DNA of 64,000 nucleotides from Thalassotalea atypica. GTDB lineage: Bacteria > Pseudomonadota > Gammaproteobacteria > Enterobacterales > Alteromonadaceae. Positions 47,450-57,988 of the stretch are shown in pieces (position 1 is the first letter of the stretch; every line of letters begins with the position of its first letter). The translations under genes and the position numbers were made by a program. The stretch spans positions 3,472,001-3,536,000 of the forward strand of contig NZ_AP027364.1 in the NCBI RefSeq assembly GCF_030295975.1, written 5' to 3'. A model generated the notes under the pieces. The model had not been told where the DNA came from. It saw nothing but the letters and a program-made list of their open reading frames with translations, and did not search any database.

Positions 47450-50400
47450 CTATTCAGGATCGTAGTCTAGGTTTGCCGCCAACCATTTCTCAGCTTCCTC
47501 GACACTAAAGCCTTTGCGGTTTGCATAATCTTCTACTTGATCTTTTTTAAGCTTAGCGACAGCAAAGTACTTACTGTCAGGGTGAGCAAAATACCAACCA
47601 CTGACCGCAGCACCTGGCCACATAGCAAAGCTTGAAGTTAACTCCATGCCAATATTATTTTCTACGTCGAGTAGCTCCCAAAGCAGGCCTTTTTCGGTAT
47701 GTTCAGGGCAGGCTGGGTAGCCCGGTGCAGGGCGTATCCCTTGGTAGCTTTCCCTTATGAGTGCTTCATTATCAAAAGTTTCATCTGGCGCATAGCCCCA
47801 ATGCTCTTTACGTACTTGTTCATGTAAATATTCGGCACTTGCCTCTGCTAACCTATCAGCAACTGCTTTTAATAGAATACTATTGTAGGCGTCATGTTCA
47901 GCATCAAATGCTTTAACTAATGCTTCTGCGCCAAAACCCGCTGACACTGCAAATGCGCCAATATAGTCGTTCACGCCACTACCACTGTCAGCCACATAAT
48001 CAGACAAACAGCGATTGTATTGCCCTTCTTTTTTTTCTGTTTGTTGACGTAGGCCGTGCAATTTCATCCGCGAGATTTGACGAGTGTCATCGGTAAATAA
48101 AGTCAAATCATCACCGTCTCGTACTGCTGGGAATAATCCAATAACAGCATTGGCTTTGAGTTTTTTGTTATTAATAACATCGTCTAGCATCGCATTAGCA
48201 TCGTTGAAGAGTTTTGTCGCTTCTTGACCAATCAACTCATGCTGTAAAATGCTGGGGTATTTGCCCGATAGCTGCCAGGTCATAAAAAATGGCGTCCAAT
48301 CTATGTAATTTCGTACGACATTTAAATCTAAATCTTCAAGTACAGTGACGCCAAGTTTTTTAGGTGTTACCGGCGTGTAATGTTCAAAACTCAAAGGCGT
48401 AGCATTAGCTCGCGCCTGTTCAAGTGAGACTAAAGCCGTTCTAGGGCCTTTATTTAAGTGGCGCTGACGGACACGCTCGTATTCATCTTGTTGACGTTCT
48501 ATAAAAGCTGGACGTAGCTCATCAGAAAGTAATGTACTGACTACTGAAACACTGCGAGAGGCATTGGGTACATACACTACCGGATGCTCATATTTGGGTT
48601 CTATTTTCACTGCCGTATGGGCTTTTGATGTTGTTGCGCCGCCAATAAGTAAAGGCAAGTTGAAGTCTAATCGCTTCATTTCTTTTGCTACATGTACCAT
48701 CTCATCGAGCGACGGCGTAATCAGTCCAGATAAGCCAATAACATCTACGTTTTCTGCTTTGGCTACGCGCAAAATTTCTTCACAAGAAACCATGACCCCT
48801 AAATCAATAATTTCATAGTTATTACATTGCAGCACAACACCAACGATATTTTTACCAATGTCATGTACATCACCTTTTACGGTGGCTAACAGCACCTTAC
48901 CGTTAGTACTTATTTCTGTTTTTTCCAGTTCAATGAAAGGCTGTAAATGTGCTACTGCTTGCTTCATCACTCGCGCCGACTTAACCACTTGTGGCAAGAA
49001 CATTTCACCCGCGCCAAACAAGTCACCAACGACATTCATGCCGTCCATAAGAGAACCTTCAATTACATCAAGCGGTCTCTTTGCTTCTAATCTTGCGGCT
49101 TCTGTATCTTCCACAATAAATTCATTAATACCTTTAACAAGGGCATGTTGAAGTCGTTTACTAACCGGTAACTCCCGCCACGCCAAATCCGCCTTGTTAT
49201 TTTGTACTGCGCCATCACCGCGATATTCTTCCGCAATTTCAAGTAAGCGTTCTGTAGCTCCATCATCACTGTTTTGAATAACATCTTCTACCGCATTGCG
49301 CAGCTTCTCAGGGATCTCAGAATAAATCGCCAATTGACCTGCATTAACTATACCCATATCCATACCATTTTTAATACAGTGATATAGAAATACAGCATGG
49401 ATTGCTTCACGCACAACATTATTACCGCGAAATGAAAATGACACATTAGAAACACCACCGGAAATCATCGCATGAGGTAAATGCTTTTTGATATCAGCAG
49501 TGGCTTCAATAAAATCTACCGCATAATTGTTGTGTTCGTCGATTCCAGTAGCAACGGCAAAAATGTTCGGGTCAAAGATAATATCTTCAGCAGGGAATCC
49601 CACTTCGTCAACCAAAATATGATAAGCACGCTGACAAATTTCAAATTTTCGAGCTCGTGTATCTGCTTGACCTTCTTCATCAAACGCCATCACAATCACG
49701 GCCGCACCATAGCGTCTGAGCAATTCTGCCTGATACCTAAAGTTTTCTTCGCCTTCTTTTAAACTGATCGAGTTAACAACCCCTTTGCCTTGAATGCACT
49801 TTAATCCAGCTTCAAGAATGTCCCATTTAGACGAATCAATCATGACTGGAACTTTGGCGATATCAGGCTCGCCCGCAATCAGGTTTAAAAAACGGATCAT
49901 GGCATTTTTAGAATCCAACATGCCTTCATCCATGTTGATATCAATAATTTGCGCGCCGTTTTCGACTTGCTGAAGCGCAACTGAGATCGCTTCGTCGTAA
50001 TTTTCTTCTTTTATTAACCGCTTAAATTTTGCAGAGCCTGTGACATTAGTACGTTCACCCACATTTACAAAAAGTGTGTCTGATTTAATCGTTAGTGGCT
50101 CAAGGCCTGACAAACGACAAGCAATTTCACGTGCTTCAATCTTACGAGGCTTAATGTTCGCAACAGTATCAGCCATGCCTTTAATATGCGCAGGAGTTGT
50201 ACCACAGCAACCACCAATAATATTTAGAAAACCTGAACCAGCCCATTCTTCAATATGAGCGTTCATGTCCTCGACGGTAAAATCATACTCACCGAAGGCA
50301 TTCGGTAAACCCGCATTTGGGTGCGCCGTTACCGCAAAATCAGAAATTCGGCTCAGCTCTTCAACATATTGACGCAACTCAACTGGACCTAATGCACAAT

Positions 50401-51142
50401 TTAATCCCATAGAGATTGGTTTTGCATGGCGAAGCGCGTTGTAAAATGCCTCGGTTGTTTGTCCAGATAGTGTTCGCCCTGACGCATCAGTGATCGTGCC
50501 AGAAATCATCACTGGTAAGCGAAGCTGCAAATCATCAAAAACCGTTTCAACAGCAAAGATTGCCGCCTTAGCGTTTAAGGTGTCAAAAATAGTTTCGATC
50601 AAAATGATATCTGAGCCACCTTCAATCAGCGCCTTGGTAGACTCAATGTAGGCATCTTTTAACTCGTCAAAACTGACATTACGAAAAGCAGGATCATTAA
50701 CATCTGGAGAAATAGAACATGTACGGTTAGTTGGCCCTAACACACCAGCAACAAACCTTGGCTGTTTAGGATTTCTGGCATTAAACTCATCTGCGACTTC
50801 ACGGGCAAGTTGAGCCGCCACAAAATTGATCTCAGCACTGATTGACTCCATGTCATAATCCGCCATGGCAATAGTGGTGGCGTTGAACGTGTTTGTTTCG
50901 AGTATGTCTGCACCTGCTTCAAGGTACTCGCGATGGATGGTTTTGATCACATCAGGTTGTGTTAATACCAATAAATCATTATTGCCTTTAACGTCGCAAT
51001 GCCAATTGGAAAAGCGTGCGCCACGATAATCTTGCTCTTCAAACTTATATGCTTGAATCATGGTCCCCATCGCACCGTCTAACACTAGAATGCGTTTGGC
51101 TAATTGTTGTTCTAACAATTGAAAAGAGGCTAACTGCTGCAC
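47450..51142 (-). CDS. metH: Cobalamin-dependent methionine synthase
   Basis: Transfers the methyl group of 5-methyltetrahydrofolate to homocysteine through cobalamin. The 1230-aa protein has all four modules: the homocysteine domain (1-325) with zinc Cys in MGLNCALGP and IGGCCGTTP; the pterin domain (355-615) with [11 protein letters not shown]; cap and B12 domains (650-895) with [16 protein letters not shown], where His is the cobalt ligand; and the SAM reactivation domain (920-1230) with [18 protein letters not shown] start at 51142, one base after the metA stop, with AGGAG inside the metA end. Confidence 0.97.
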   Translation of the reverse strand: MQQLASFQLLEQQLAKRILVLDGAMGTMIQAYKFEEQDYRGARFSNWHCDVKGNNDLLVLTQPDVIKTIHREYLEAGADILETNTFNATTIAMADYDMESISAEINFVAAQLAREVADEFNARNPKQPRFVAGVLGPTNRTCSISPDVNDPAFRNVSFDELKDAYIESTKALIEGGSDIILIETIFDTLNAKAAIFAVETVFDDLQLRLPVMISGTITDASGRTLSGQTTEAFYNALRHAKPISMGLNCALGPVELRQYVEELSRISDFAVTAHPNAGLPNAFGEYDFTVEDMNAHIEEWAGSGFLNIIGGCCGTTPAHIKGMADTVANIKPRKIEAREIACRLSGLEPLTIKSDTLFVNVGERTNVTGSAKFKRLIKEENYDEAISVALQQVENGAQIIDINMDEGMLDSKNAMIRFLNLIAGEPDIAKVPVMIDSSKWDILEAGLKCIQGKGVVNSISLKEGEENFRYQAELLRRYGAAVIVMAFDEEGQADTRARKFEICQRAYHILVDEVGFPAEDIIFDPNIFAVATGIDEHNNYAVDFIEATADIKKHLPHAMISGGVSNVSFSFRGNNVVREAIHAVFLYHCIKNGMDMGIVNAGQLAIYSEIPEKLRNAVEDVIQNSDDGATERLLEIAEEYRGDGAVQNNKADLAWRELPVSKRLQHALVKGINEFIVEDTEAARLEAKRPLDVIEGSLMDGMNVVGDLFGAGEMFLPQVVKSARVMKQAVAHLQPFIELEKTEISTNGKVLLATVKGDVHDIGKNIVGVVLQCNNYEIIDLGVMVSCEEILRVAKAENVDVIGLSGLITPSLDEMVHVAKEMKRLDFNLPLLIGGATTSKAHTAVKIEPKYEHPVVYVPNASRSVSVVSTLLSDELRPAFIERQQDEYERVRQRHLNKGPRTALVSLEQARANATPLSFEHYTPVTPKKLGVTVLEDLDLNVVRNYIDWTPFFMTWQLSGKYPSILQHELIGQEATKLFNDANAMLDDVINNKKLKANAVIGLFPAVRDGDDLTLFTDDTRQISRMKLHGLRQQTEKKEGQYNRCLSDYVADSGSGVNDYIGAFAVSAGFGAEALVKAFDAEHDAYNSILLKAVADRLAEASAEYLHEQVRKEHWGYAPDETFDNEALIRESYQGIRPAPGYPACPEHTEKGLLWELLDVENNIGMELTSSFAMWPGAAVSGWYFAHPDSKYFAVAKLKKDQVEDYANRKGFSVEEAEKWLAANLDYDPE

Positions 51143-51143
51143 T

Positions 51144-52097
51144 TTATTCTCCTGTTATTGATGTCTGAATATGTTCAGCATCAAGTTGGTATGGGGTTAT
51201 TTGATAAACGTAGTAGTTGATCCAGTTGTTGAATAATAAACTACCATGACTGCGCCATTTACTGTTTGGTTTGTTCGTCGTGTGTTCGTTCGGATCATCA
51301 TTATTATAGTAATTAAGTGGAATATCTGGGTGAATACCGGCTGCGACATCACGACGATATTCTTCATCTAGTGTCGTCGGATCGTATTCAGGATGGCCGG
51401 TGACAAAGACTTGCCGTTTATCGTCACTTGCGACCAAATAGACCCCTGCTTGTGCTGATTCACCTAAAATATTAAGTTGGTCTATAGATTGGTAATCTGA
51501 AGTACTTACTTCAGCATATCTTGAATGCGGTACCCAGAACTCATCATCAAAACCTCGGGTTAGTTTTTCATTTGGAAACTTAGTTTGATGTGTATAAACA
51601 CCTGATAGCTTTCGCTCACGTAACTGTCTATTTAAGCCATAGTGATGAAATAATGCCGCATGAGCCGCCCAGCATAAATACATAGTCGAGACGACATTAC
51701 TTTGGGCCCAATTAAAGACTTCTTGAATTTTATTCCAATAGGTTACGTCTTCATAATTTTTGAGCCCCAAAGGCGCCCCCGTTACGATCATGCCGTCGTA
51801 TTGCTGACTTTTAACATCATCAAATAACCGATAAAAAGAATTTAAATGCGCGTTCGGCGTATTTTTTGAGGGGTTGGCATGAATACGAAGCAAGTCAATA
51901 TTGATTTGCAACGGCGTATTCGACAACATTCTTAAGATTTGTACTTCGGTTTCTATTTTGTTTGGCATCAAATTTAAGATCGCAACCTTCATTGGACGAA
52001 TATCTTGATTGGCTGCGCGATGCTCCGACATCACAAAGATATTTTCATTGCCTAAAATAGACAATGCTGGCAACTGATCCGGAATTTTAATCGGCAT
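51144..52097 (-). CDS. metA: Homoserine O-succinyltransferase
   Basis: First committed step of methionine synthesis. The start at 52097 gives [23 protein letters not shown], matching the family, and makes the residue numbers agree with the E. coli enzyme: nucleophile Cys142 in MYLCWAAHA, His235 and Glu237 in GHPEYDP. Residue 111 is Gly (TGAPLGL), the state linked to succinyl-CoA rather than acetyl-CoA use. The 317-aa length is normal. A TTG-started form six codons longer is possible but less likely. Operon metA-metH; four MetJ-like boxes lie upstream. Confidence 0.95.
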   Translation of the reverse strand: MPIKIPDQLPALSILGNENIFVMSEHRAANQDIRPMKVAILNLMPNKIETEVQILRMLSNTPLQINIDLLRIHANPSKNTPNAHLNSFYRLFDDVKSQQYDGMIVTGAPLGLKNYEDVTYWNKIQEVFNWAQSNVVSTMYLCWAAHAALFHHYGLNRQLRERKLSGVYTHQTKFPNEKLTRGFDDEFWVPHSRYAEVSTSDYQSIDQLNILGESAQAGVYLVASDDKRQVFVTGHPEYDPTTLDEEYRRDVAAGIHPDIPLNYYNNDDPNEHTTNKPNSKWRSHGSLLFNNWINYYVYQITPYQLDAEHIQTSITGE

Positions 52098-52156
52098 AAT
52101 AAAACTCAAAGACAAACTGGTACATGGTTAGAAGGTTAAATGTGCCTTGGATTTCT

Positions 52157-52188
52157 AGATATGTCAACTTCTAAACGTATAGACGTCC
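52157..52188 (-). promoter_or_regulatory. Tandem MetJ-type boxes
   Basis: Four contiguous octamers, AGATATGT, CAACTTCT, AAACGTAT and AGACGTCC, match the met box AGACGTCT in 5, 5, 6 and 7 of 8 positions. They end 60 bp before the metA start. MetJ binds two or more such tandem boxes with SAM as co-repressor, so metA-metH is probably repressed when SAM is plentiful. Confidence 0.7.
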
Positions 52189-52321
52189 AAACATTTTTTC
52201 AAGTTGTGTGAACTTATAACTAGGAAAGCCTGTCCCATTTCTAAATAAAGCGATGAAAACAATAGAATATAAATGGATTGAATAATCCAGTAGTCGTTTA
52301 AAAAGCAAATATAAATATTTG

Positions 52322-52358
52322 AAAAGAATACTAGTGCTCCGTGCTAGTATTCTTTTTT
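52322..52358 (-). terminator. Terminator of degS
   Basis: Stem AAAAGAATACTAG / CTAGTATTCTTTT with a 9-nt loop and T/A tracts on both sides, 14 bp after the degS stop codon. Confidence 0.88.
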
Positions 52359-52371
52359 GAAGTTATTTAAT

Positions 52372-53442
52372 TCAGCCGGTAGCTAAATTATTGAACTCCG
52401 CGATAGTTACAGGAAGTTCGATTGACTGTCGATTACGATAAATAGTAAAAGTCAGAGTGGTGCCGGGTATAGTTTCAGCAATAATATCGAGTGCTTGAAC
52501 TATGCTGTTAATTTGAATGTCGCCAATTTGAACGATAACATCGCCTTTTTTCAAGCCAGCTTTCTGTGCAGGTCCATTGTCTGCCACATTATCAATAGTA
52601 ATGCCCGTTGCATTCATCGAACCTTGTCCAGAAGTAATTCCTAACCACCCGCGAGTCACACGGCCATGCTCAATGATTTTTTGCATGATTTTATAAGCAA
52701 GCTGATAAGGCACCGCGAAAAAGATCCCTTGGATATTCAGCTGAGGTGACGATTGCGTAAATTTTCGAGAATTAATGCCGACCAATTCGCCATTAGTATT
52801 AACCAGTGCTCCACCAGAATTACCTTGATTGATGGCAGCATCCATTTGTAAGAACTCTAGATAATTAGTAGAACTTAAGCCATTTCGTCCGGTCGCACTG
52901 ATAATGCCTTGAGTGACTGTTTGACCTAGGTTAAGCGGATTACCAATGGCGAGCACTACGTCACCAGCAACAGACGCTAACTGCCTTTTTTGTGGAATAA
53001 CCGGCAAATTAAGGGCGTTGACTTTTAGTACGGCTAAATCGGTATACACATCATAACCAATCAGCTCAGCAGCAAATAATTGACCATTTTGAAGTAATAC
53101 CTTTATCAGATCGGCATTTTGAACCACATGAAAATTAGTTAAAATATAGCCATCTTCCGACATGATCACGCCAGAGCCTAATCGGGTACTTTGACGAGGT
53201 TTTCCACCATAGCGAGAGCTTTTTTCAATATCACTTGAATAAATATTAACAACAGCTGGCCCAGCAGCTTGTACCGCTGTCGCATAAGATAGAGGAGCGT
53301 CTGCCTCCTTAGAGCCAACTAATAAGCTATTATTGGCCAGTTGATTGCGAAGTTCAGGCACTGTCAGAATTAAAATAACAGCAACAAGTACACCGTAACT
53401 AGCCGATCGGATCACATATTTAATAAAAGCGAGCAATTTCAA
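52372..53442 (-). CDS. degS: Periplasmic stress-sensor serine protease DegS
   Basis: Membrane-anchored HtrA protease that senses misfolded porins and starts sigma-E release by cutting RseA. The 356-aa chain has one N-terminal anchor helix (about 12-28), a trypsin-like domain with His105 (LTNFHVV), Asp135 (YTDLAVLK) and Ser209 (GNSGGALV), and a single PDZ domain (about 260-350) with KKGDVIVQIGD. One PDZ and a membrane anchor separate DegS from DegP/DegQ. It is downstream of the RND genes, 76 bp from the adaptor; its partner degQ is not here. Confidence 0.93.
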   Translation of the reverse strand: MKLLAFIKYVIRSASYGVLVAVILILTVPELRNQLANNSLLVGSKEADAPLSYATAVQAAGPAVVNIYSSDIEKSSRYGGKPRQSTRLGSGVIMSEDGYILTNFHVVQNADLIKVLLQNGQLFAAELIGYDVYTDLAVLKVNALNLPVIPQKRQLASVAGDVVLAIGNPLNLGQTVTQGIISATGRNGLSSTNYLEFLQMDAAINQGNSGGALVNTNGELVGINSRKFTQSSPQLNIQGIFFAVPYQLAYKIMQKIIEHGRVTRGWLGITSGQGSMNATGITIDNVADNGPAQKAGLKKGDVIVQIGDIQINSIVQALDIIAETIPGTTLTFTIYRNRQSIELPVTIAEFNNLATG

Positions 53443-53518
53443 TTATTCTATAAAACTTAAGTTAGATGAGCTTAAGCGTATCACATATTGAGCTTTTCAT
53501 AAGAGAATTAAATACAAG

Positions 53519-54592
53519 TTACTGAATAATCACTTCTTGTCCATCACGTAATCGTTCTGCGCCACGCGTTGCAACTCTATCGCCATCAGCCAAATCACCG
53601 GTAATTGAAACTCGTTCAGACGTACCCTGCCCTACTTTAACTAATAAGCGATTAACCTTGTTATCATCATTTACTTTAACCACGTAAGTGCCGTCTTTAC
53701 GTAAAATTAAAGCATCTCGGTGCACGGTTAATGTTGGTTTTGCGCTTTGCACAGGTACTGTCACTTTAACCAACTGCCCCGATGCCCACATTTCGTTTAA
53801 ATGGCTCGGAATTTCAATACGTACTTCAAATGTTTGAGAGCGAGGGTCTGCACTCGGAATAACCGCAGTAATTTTAGCGGACAGTGTTTGCTGCTCTGTC
53901 ATCAACGATAAATTGTGACCGCGACGGACATTAGCCAAGTACTTAATAGGAATGTATACGCGAGCTTCTAAATGCTCTGTATCTAAAAACTTACCCAACA
54001 CATCGCTACGGTTGATTTCCGTACCAGCTAAGACCATACGCTCTGTTACCACACCGTCATAAGGCGCTTTGATCGTCGCCCGAGTAATTTCATCTTCAAT
54101 TTGTTGTAGCTTAAGCTCGGCAATTTCAATATCGACCAAGGCTAACTCGTATTCTGAAGTTGTTTGATCTAACTGAAATTGCGACGCGGCATCGGTTTTA
54201 TGCAATGTTTTCCAGCGATTGGCTTCATTTTTCAAATAATTCGCGTTGATCTTTGCTCGTTTGATATTCCCGATTTGCTCGGCACGTTTGAGCTTAAGCG
54301 GCAACATATCCATGGTCACTATTTTTTCACCTGATTTAATAAAGCTACCAGGCTCAGCAATCCATTCAACTCGACCGTTAACACCAGCAGTGATAGCTAC
54401 GTGCATTTTACTGTGCACTGTTCCCATGAAATCTGCACTCGCACCAAGCTCTAGACTTTTCACTGTATCCACTTTTATCGGGCTAGGTGGCGGAGCATCA
54501 GCAGCATAAACATTTAGGCTTATCGTGCTATACAATAAAGAAATAGCGGATACGGCTAAGGTCTTTCTAAACCCCTTAACAAAATGAAACAT
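53519..54592 (-). CDS. RND efflux periplasmic adaptor (membrane fusion protein)
   Basis: Periplasmic adaptor that joins an RND pump to an outer-membrane channel. The 357-aa protein has a signal peptide ending VYAADAP and no lipobox Cys. It has the first half-lipoyl motif (VAITAGVNGRVEWIAEPGSFIKSGEKIV), a coiled-coil hairpin (about 95-165), the second half-lipoyl (ATIKAPYDGVVTERMVLAGTEI), then beta-barrel and membrane-proximal domains. It lies 9 bp after the permease. No TolC-like gene is in the window. Confidence 0.92.
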   Translation of the reverse strand: MFHFVKGFRKTLAVSAISLLYSTISLNVYAADAPPPSPIKVDTVKSLELGASADFMGTVHSKMHVAITAGVNGRVEWIAEPGSFIKSGEKIVTMDMLPLKLKRAEQIGNIKRAKINANYLKNEANRWKTLHKTDAASQFQLDQTTSEYELALVDIEIAELKLQQIEDEITRATIKAPYDGVVTERMVLAGTEINRSDVLGKFLDTEHLEARVYIPIKYLANVRRGHNLSLMTEQQTLSAKITAVIPSADPRSQTFEVRIEIPSHLNEMWASGQLVKVTVPVQSAKPTLTVHRDALILRKDGTYVVKVNDDNKVNRLLVKVGQGTSERVSITGDLADGDRVATRGAERLRDGQEVIIQ

Positions 54593-54601
54593 AGATAACT
54601 C

Positions 54602-57600
54602 CTAACTATTACTTAGTTTTAATTGTGGCTCTGGGTGTAATTCTTCAATGCTTCCACCTTGGCCGCTCTTGTTCGTTTGCTCACCAATGCGCAGTAACGC
54701 AGGGAAAAGAACCAAGGTGAAGATTGCACTAACGGTCATGCCGCCAACAATAACAGTAGCAAGACCACGATATATTTCACTCCCAACTCCCGGCATCAAC
54801 ATTAATGGCAACATGCCAAATAAACTGGTTAATGTACTCATGTATACGGGACGAGCTCGCATTCTGATCGCTTGCGCTACTGCTCTGCGTTGGCTTAACC
54901 CTTGTTTTTGTGCTTGACGAGTTTGATCGACGAGTAAAATTGCATTATTAACTACCAAACCAAGGAGAATAATGAAACCAATCATGGTCAGTAAATCAAG
55001 AGACTGAAAAGCGAATAAATTAAGAATATTTAGGCCAATTACACCACCCGCAACGGCTAACGGCATCACTAACAATACCAGTAAGCTGTCTTTTGCCGAT
55101 TTGAATAAAGCTGTCATCAGTAAAAATAAGATGATTAGCGCTAAAATAAAATTTTGGATCATATCGTTTATCGCGGCCGCCATTTTGTTCGCGTTTCCAC
55201 TGAGTAAAATTGATGAATCGGCTGGCAGCTCAGCTTTCATTACGGGAACAATTTTATCGTTCAAAATAGCCAATGCTTCTTCTAGGCTCATCTCAGCTGG
55301 CGGCGAAACTTGAATACTGATAGTGCGTTTACCATCGATACGGCGAAGTTGTGTTGGACCTGCGGTACGCTCAATTTTCGTTAGTTCACCAATGGTTTGA
55401 ATGCCGGCAAACGGCGTATGGATTGGCAGACTGGCTAATTCGTCTGGCGTCTGCCATTTATTACCACGCAAAATCACATTGACTCGCTCGTTACCATCGA
55501 AATATTCGTTAATAAACATGCCACTGGTAAAGGCACGAACCGCATTTGCCACATCATGTCGTGTCAGCCCAGCTTGTGTAATTCGTTGGTCATCGGGGAT
55601 TAATTTCAACTCAGGCTCAGACAAGCTCAAACTAGGAATAGGAAATGCCGTTGTCTTGGGCATATGTTCATTAATCGCACCGATCCCTTTTTGAGCAACC
55701 GCCATTAACGTATCAATGTCAGGGCCTTTGATATCGATATCGACCGTTCGGCCATTGCCGCCACCTGAGACATTAATCATTGAACCTCTGAATAAAAATG
55801 CTTGCGTGTCTGGTAAGTCAAAAAATATCTTAGTTCGCACGACATTCATTAGTTCTTCAACCCTTGTTGGGTCTTCGGCGTAGATAAATCCACCAGTACT
55901 CGCTGATCCATTAGAGTAAAAATTATAACTCTTAATTTTCGGCTCAAGCTCGCCTGCAAGATAGGGTGCTAGTCTCGCTTTTACTAACGTTGCCATTTCT
56001 GTTTCTATAAAGTCTACGTTGCCACCTGGCGGCATATTCAAGCTATAGAAGAATCCGTCAATGGGTGCTCTTGGCATGAAATCAGTTTTTGGCATTAACA
56101 GTATCGTCGTAAGTAACGAGCCACCCAATAAAATACCAATCCAAGCATACCGTTTAGTGGCAGAGTTAGTTAAGCGCATAACAAGGTTAGTAAGTTTTTG
56201 CCAATAATGTGCAAATGGATCTTTTTCCATTTCCTGCTTTAACCAAAACTTGCTTGCAATAGGTAAAATTGTGATTGCCGAAATTAATGAAGCTATCACC
56301 GCTATAGATAGCGTCAATGCTAGATCAGAAAATAACTGCCCTTCGATTCCTTTCATGAATAAAATGGGCAGGAAAATCGCAACACTGGTGGCCGTCGAAG
56401 CAAATAACGCCCCGGTAACTTCAAGAGCGCCGCGGAGCACCGCCTTATGGTTGTTTTCCCCGAGCGAGCGTAATCTTACAATATTTTCCTGCACAATAAT
56501 TGCCGCATCAAGGACAAGCCCGACAGAAAAAGCCAAACCTGCTAATGAAATAACATTAAGACTGCGGTCAAAAATATTTAATGCTATGAAGGCAACCATC
56601 AAGGAAACAGGAATGGTCGTTGCGATAATCAAGGTATTTCTGATGCCTCGCAAAAATAACCACAGGATAATCAACGCAAGTACCACACCTAAACCTAGGT
56701 TATTTTGAACAAGGCTTAACGCGTTTCTAATATGAACAGATGAATCAAAACTTAAATCAATGGTTAAGCCCGCTTCTCTCATCGGTCCAGCATTTAACTC
56801 TTTAATGGCAATGTTAATTTCATCAAGAAGCGCTACGGTATTCGCATCATTTTGGCGAGAAAGGGTAAAATAATACGCCGGCTGACCACTACGCAAGCTA
56901 AAGCCAAAGCGATCAACCAGTGTGTTCTCAACCGTTGCAATATCTTTCAAATATATCGCACGGTTACCGCTGTAACCGACAATCATTTCGGTGAGGTTTT
57001 CAACATTGTATTGACCAGCAAAACGAACGGTATACTGGCGTCTACCAACATCTGCTACACCGGCCGAAACATCACTAGCTCGAGATAGAGTGCTGCTAAT
57101 ATCGCCAATAGACAAGCCTAATGATGCTGCTCTTAACGGGTCAAAAGTTACCCTGAGCTCTCTTGGGCGATGACTTGCTAAATTGACTTGTCCTATGCCT
57201 TGGATTCTTGAAAACCGAGGCTTTACTACATCTTCAATGAGTTTTTGATAAAGCCCTAAGTCATTGTTCAGATTGTCTGGTAAGGTTTTGATCATTAACG
57301 AAGCCGTTTGTGGGCCTCCGCGTCCACCACCAGCCGACACCACAGGCTCAAGTGCATCCAAAGGTAAAGGCGGCGCTTGATTTAGGTTATTAATGACATC
57401 TAGCATCGCTTTCTGCATGTCTGCACCAACATCAAATGTTAACGTCACATTACCAAAACCACGCTGTATGCCAGTGCTGACTTTAGTCACCCCTTGAGTA
57501 TTTTTGACCGCGTTTTCAATCGGTTCAATGATCACTGACTCCATTTCTTCAGGCGCAGCGCTACGCCATCCTGTTGAAATGGTTATTTGTGGCTGTTCAA

Positions 57601-57718
57601 TATCTGGGGTCAGCTGAATAGGTAATTTGAAAACACTTAGCAAGCCGAAAACCATCACCAGTGCGACGACCACTATGATGGTTGCTGGGTTTTTCAATGC
57701 ACTGCGGGTTAAGTTCAT
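54602..57718 (-). CDS. RND-family efflux permease (AcrB-like)
   Basis: Inner-membrane trimeric RND transporter, 1038 aa, with 12 helices and two large periplasmic loops. Family motifs: GLLSVFKLPIQLTPDIEQPQITI, TGIQRGFGNVTLTFDVGADMQKA and GLAFSVGLVLDAAIIVQENIVRLR. In helix 4 the AcrB pair Asp407-Asp408 reads Asp404-Ala405, and in helix 10 the AcrB Lys940 position reads Asn (GLVVNNAILLVDQ). The proton path must therefore differ from AcrB. The permease gene precedes the adaptor gene, the reverse of acrAB order. Substrate unknown. Confidence 0.92.
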   Translation of the reverse strand: MNLTRSALKNPATIIVVVALVMVFGLLSVFKLPIQLTPDIEQPQITISTGWRSAAPEEMESVIIEPIENAVKNTQGVTKVSTGIQRGFGNVTLTFDVGADMQKAMLDVINNLNQAPPLPLDALEPVVSAGGGRGGPQTASLMIKTLPDNLNNDLGLYQKLIEDVVKPRFSRIQGIGQVNLASHRPRELRVTFDPLRAASLGLSIGDISSTLSRASDVSAGVADVGRRQYTVRFAGQYNVENLTEMIVGYSGNRAIYLKDIATVENTLVDRFGFSLRSGQPAYYFTLSRQNDANTVALLDEINIAIKELNAGPMREAGLTIDLSFDSSVHIRNALSLVQNNLGLGVVLALIILWLFLRGIRNTLIIATTIPVSLMVAFIALNIFDRSLNVISLAGLAFSVGLVLDAAIIVQENIVRLRSLGENNHKAVLRGALEVTGALFASTATSVAIFLPILFMKGIEGQLFSDLALTLSIAVIASLISAITILPIASKFWLKQEMEKDPFAHYWQKLTNLVMRLTNSATKRYAWIGILLGGSLLTTILLMPKTDFMPRAPIDGFFYSLNMPPGGNVDFIETEMATLVKARLAPYLAGELEPKIKSYNFYSNGSASTGGFIYAEDPTRVEELMNVVRTKIFFDLPDTQAFLFRGSMINVSGGGNGRTVDIDIKGPDIDTLMAVAQKGIGAINEHMPKTTAFPIPSLSLSEPELKLIPDDQRITQAGLTRHDVANAVRAFTSGMFINEYFDGNERVNVILRGNKWQTPDELASLPIHTPFAGIQTIGELTKIERTAGPTQLRRIDGKRTISIQVSPPAEMSLEEALAILNDKIVPVMKAELPADSSILLSGNANKMAAAINDMIQNFILALIILFLLMTALFKSAKDSLLVLLVMPLAVAGGVIGLNILNLFAFQSLDLLTMIGFIILLGLVVNNAILLVDQTRQAQKQGLSQRRAVAQAIRMRARPVYMSTLTSLFGMLPLMLMPGVGSEIYRGLATVIVGGMTVSAIFTLVLFPALLRIGEQTNKSGQGGSIEELHPEPQLKLSNS

Positions 57719-57923
57719 CGCACGATCTCAGGGTAATTTAGAATGCAACAAGGATAAACAATTGCACAGAGACTATAGAGTTGATTAAGACTAACGACAG
57801 GATATTTAGGACAGAATCACAAATTGACAAATAAATTTACATAATTTAACGAATTGACATACAAGCTAATGCTGTTGGTGTGCGTGTTCAACAGTACTAC
57901 CTTTAGGCTGCAAAAATCTAAAA

Positions 57924-57944
57924 AGCGGCACAAAATGCGCCGCT
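57924..57944 (-). terminator. Terminator of the yhdP-nit-tldD operon
   Basis: Stem AGCGGC / GCCGCT with A-runs and T-runs on both sides, 45 bp after the tldD stop codon and upstream of the RND promoter region. Confidence 0.82.
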
Positions 57945-57988
57945 CATTTTTTAATTCAGGGTATCTTGTTAATGACTAAAACAACATG

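Noticed and set aside
51600-52371. Cobalamin or SAM riboswitch controlling metA-metH
   Set aside because: No B12-box or SAM riboswitch core was found upstream of metA; tandem MetJ-like boxes explain control better.
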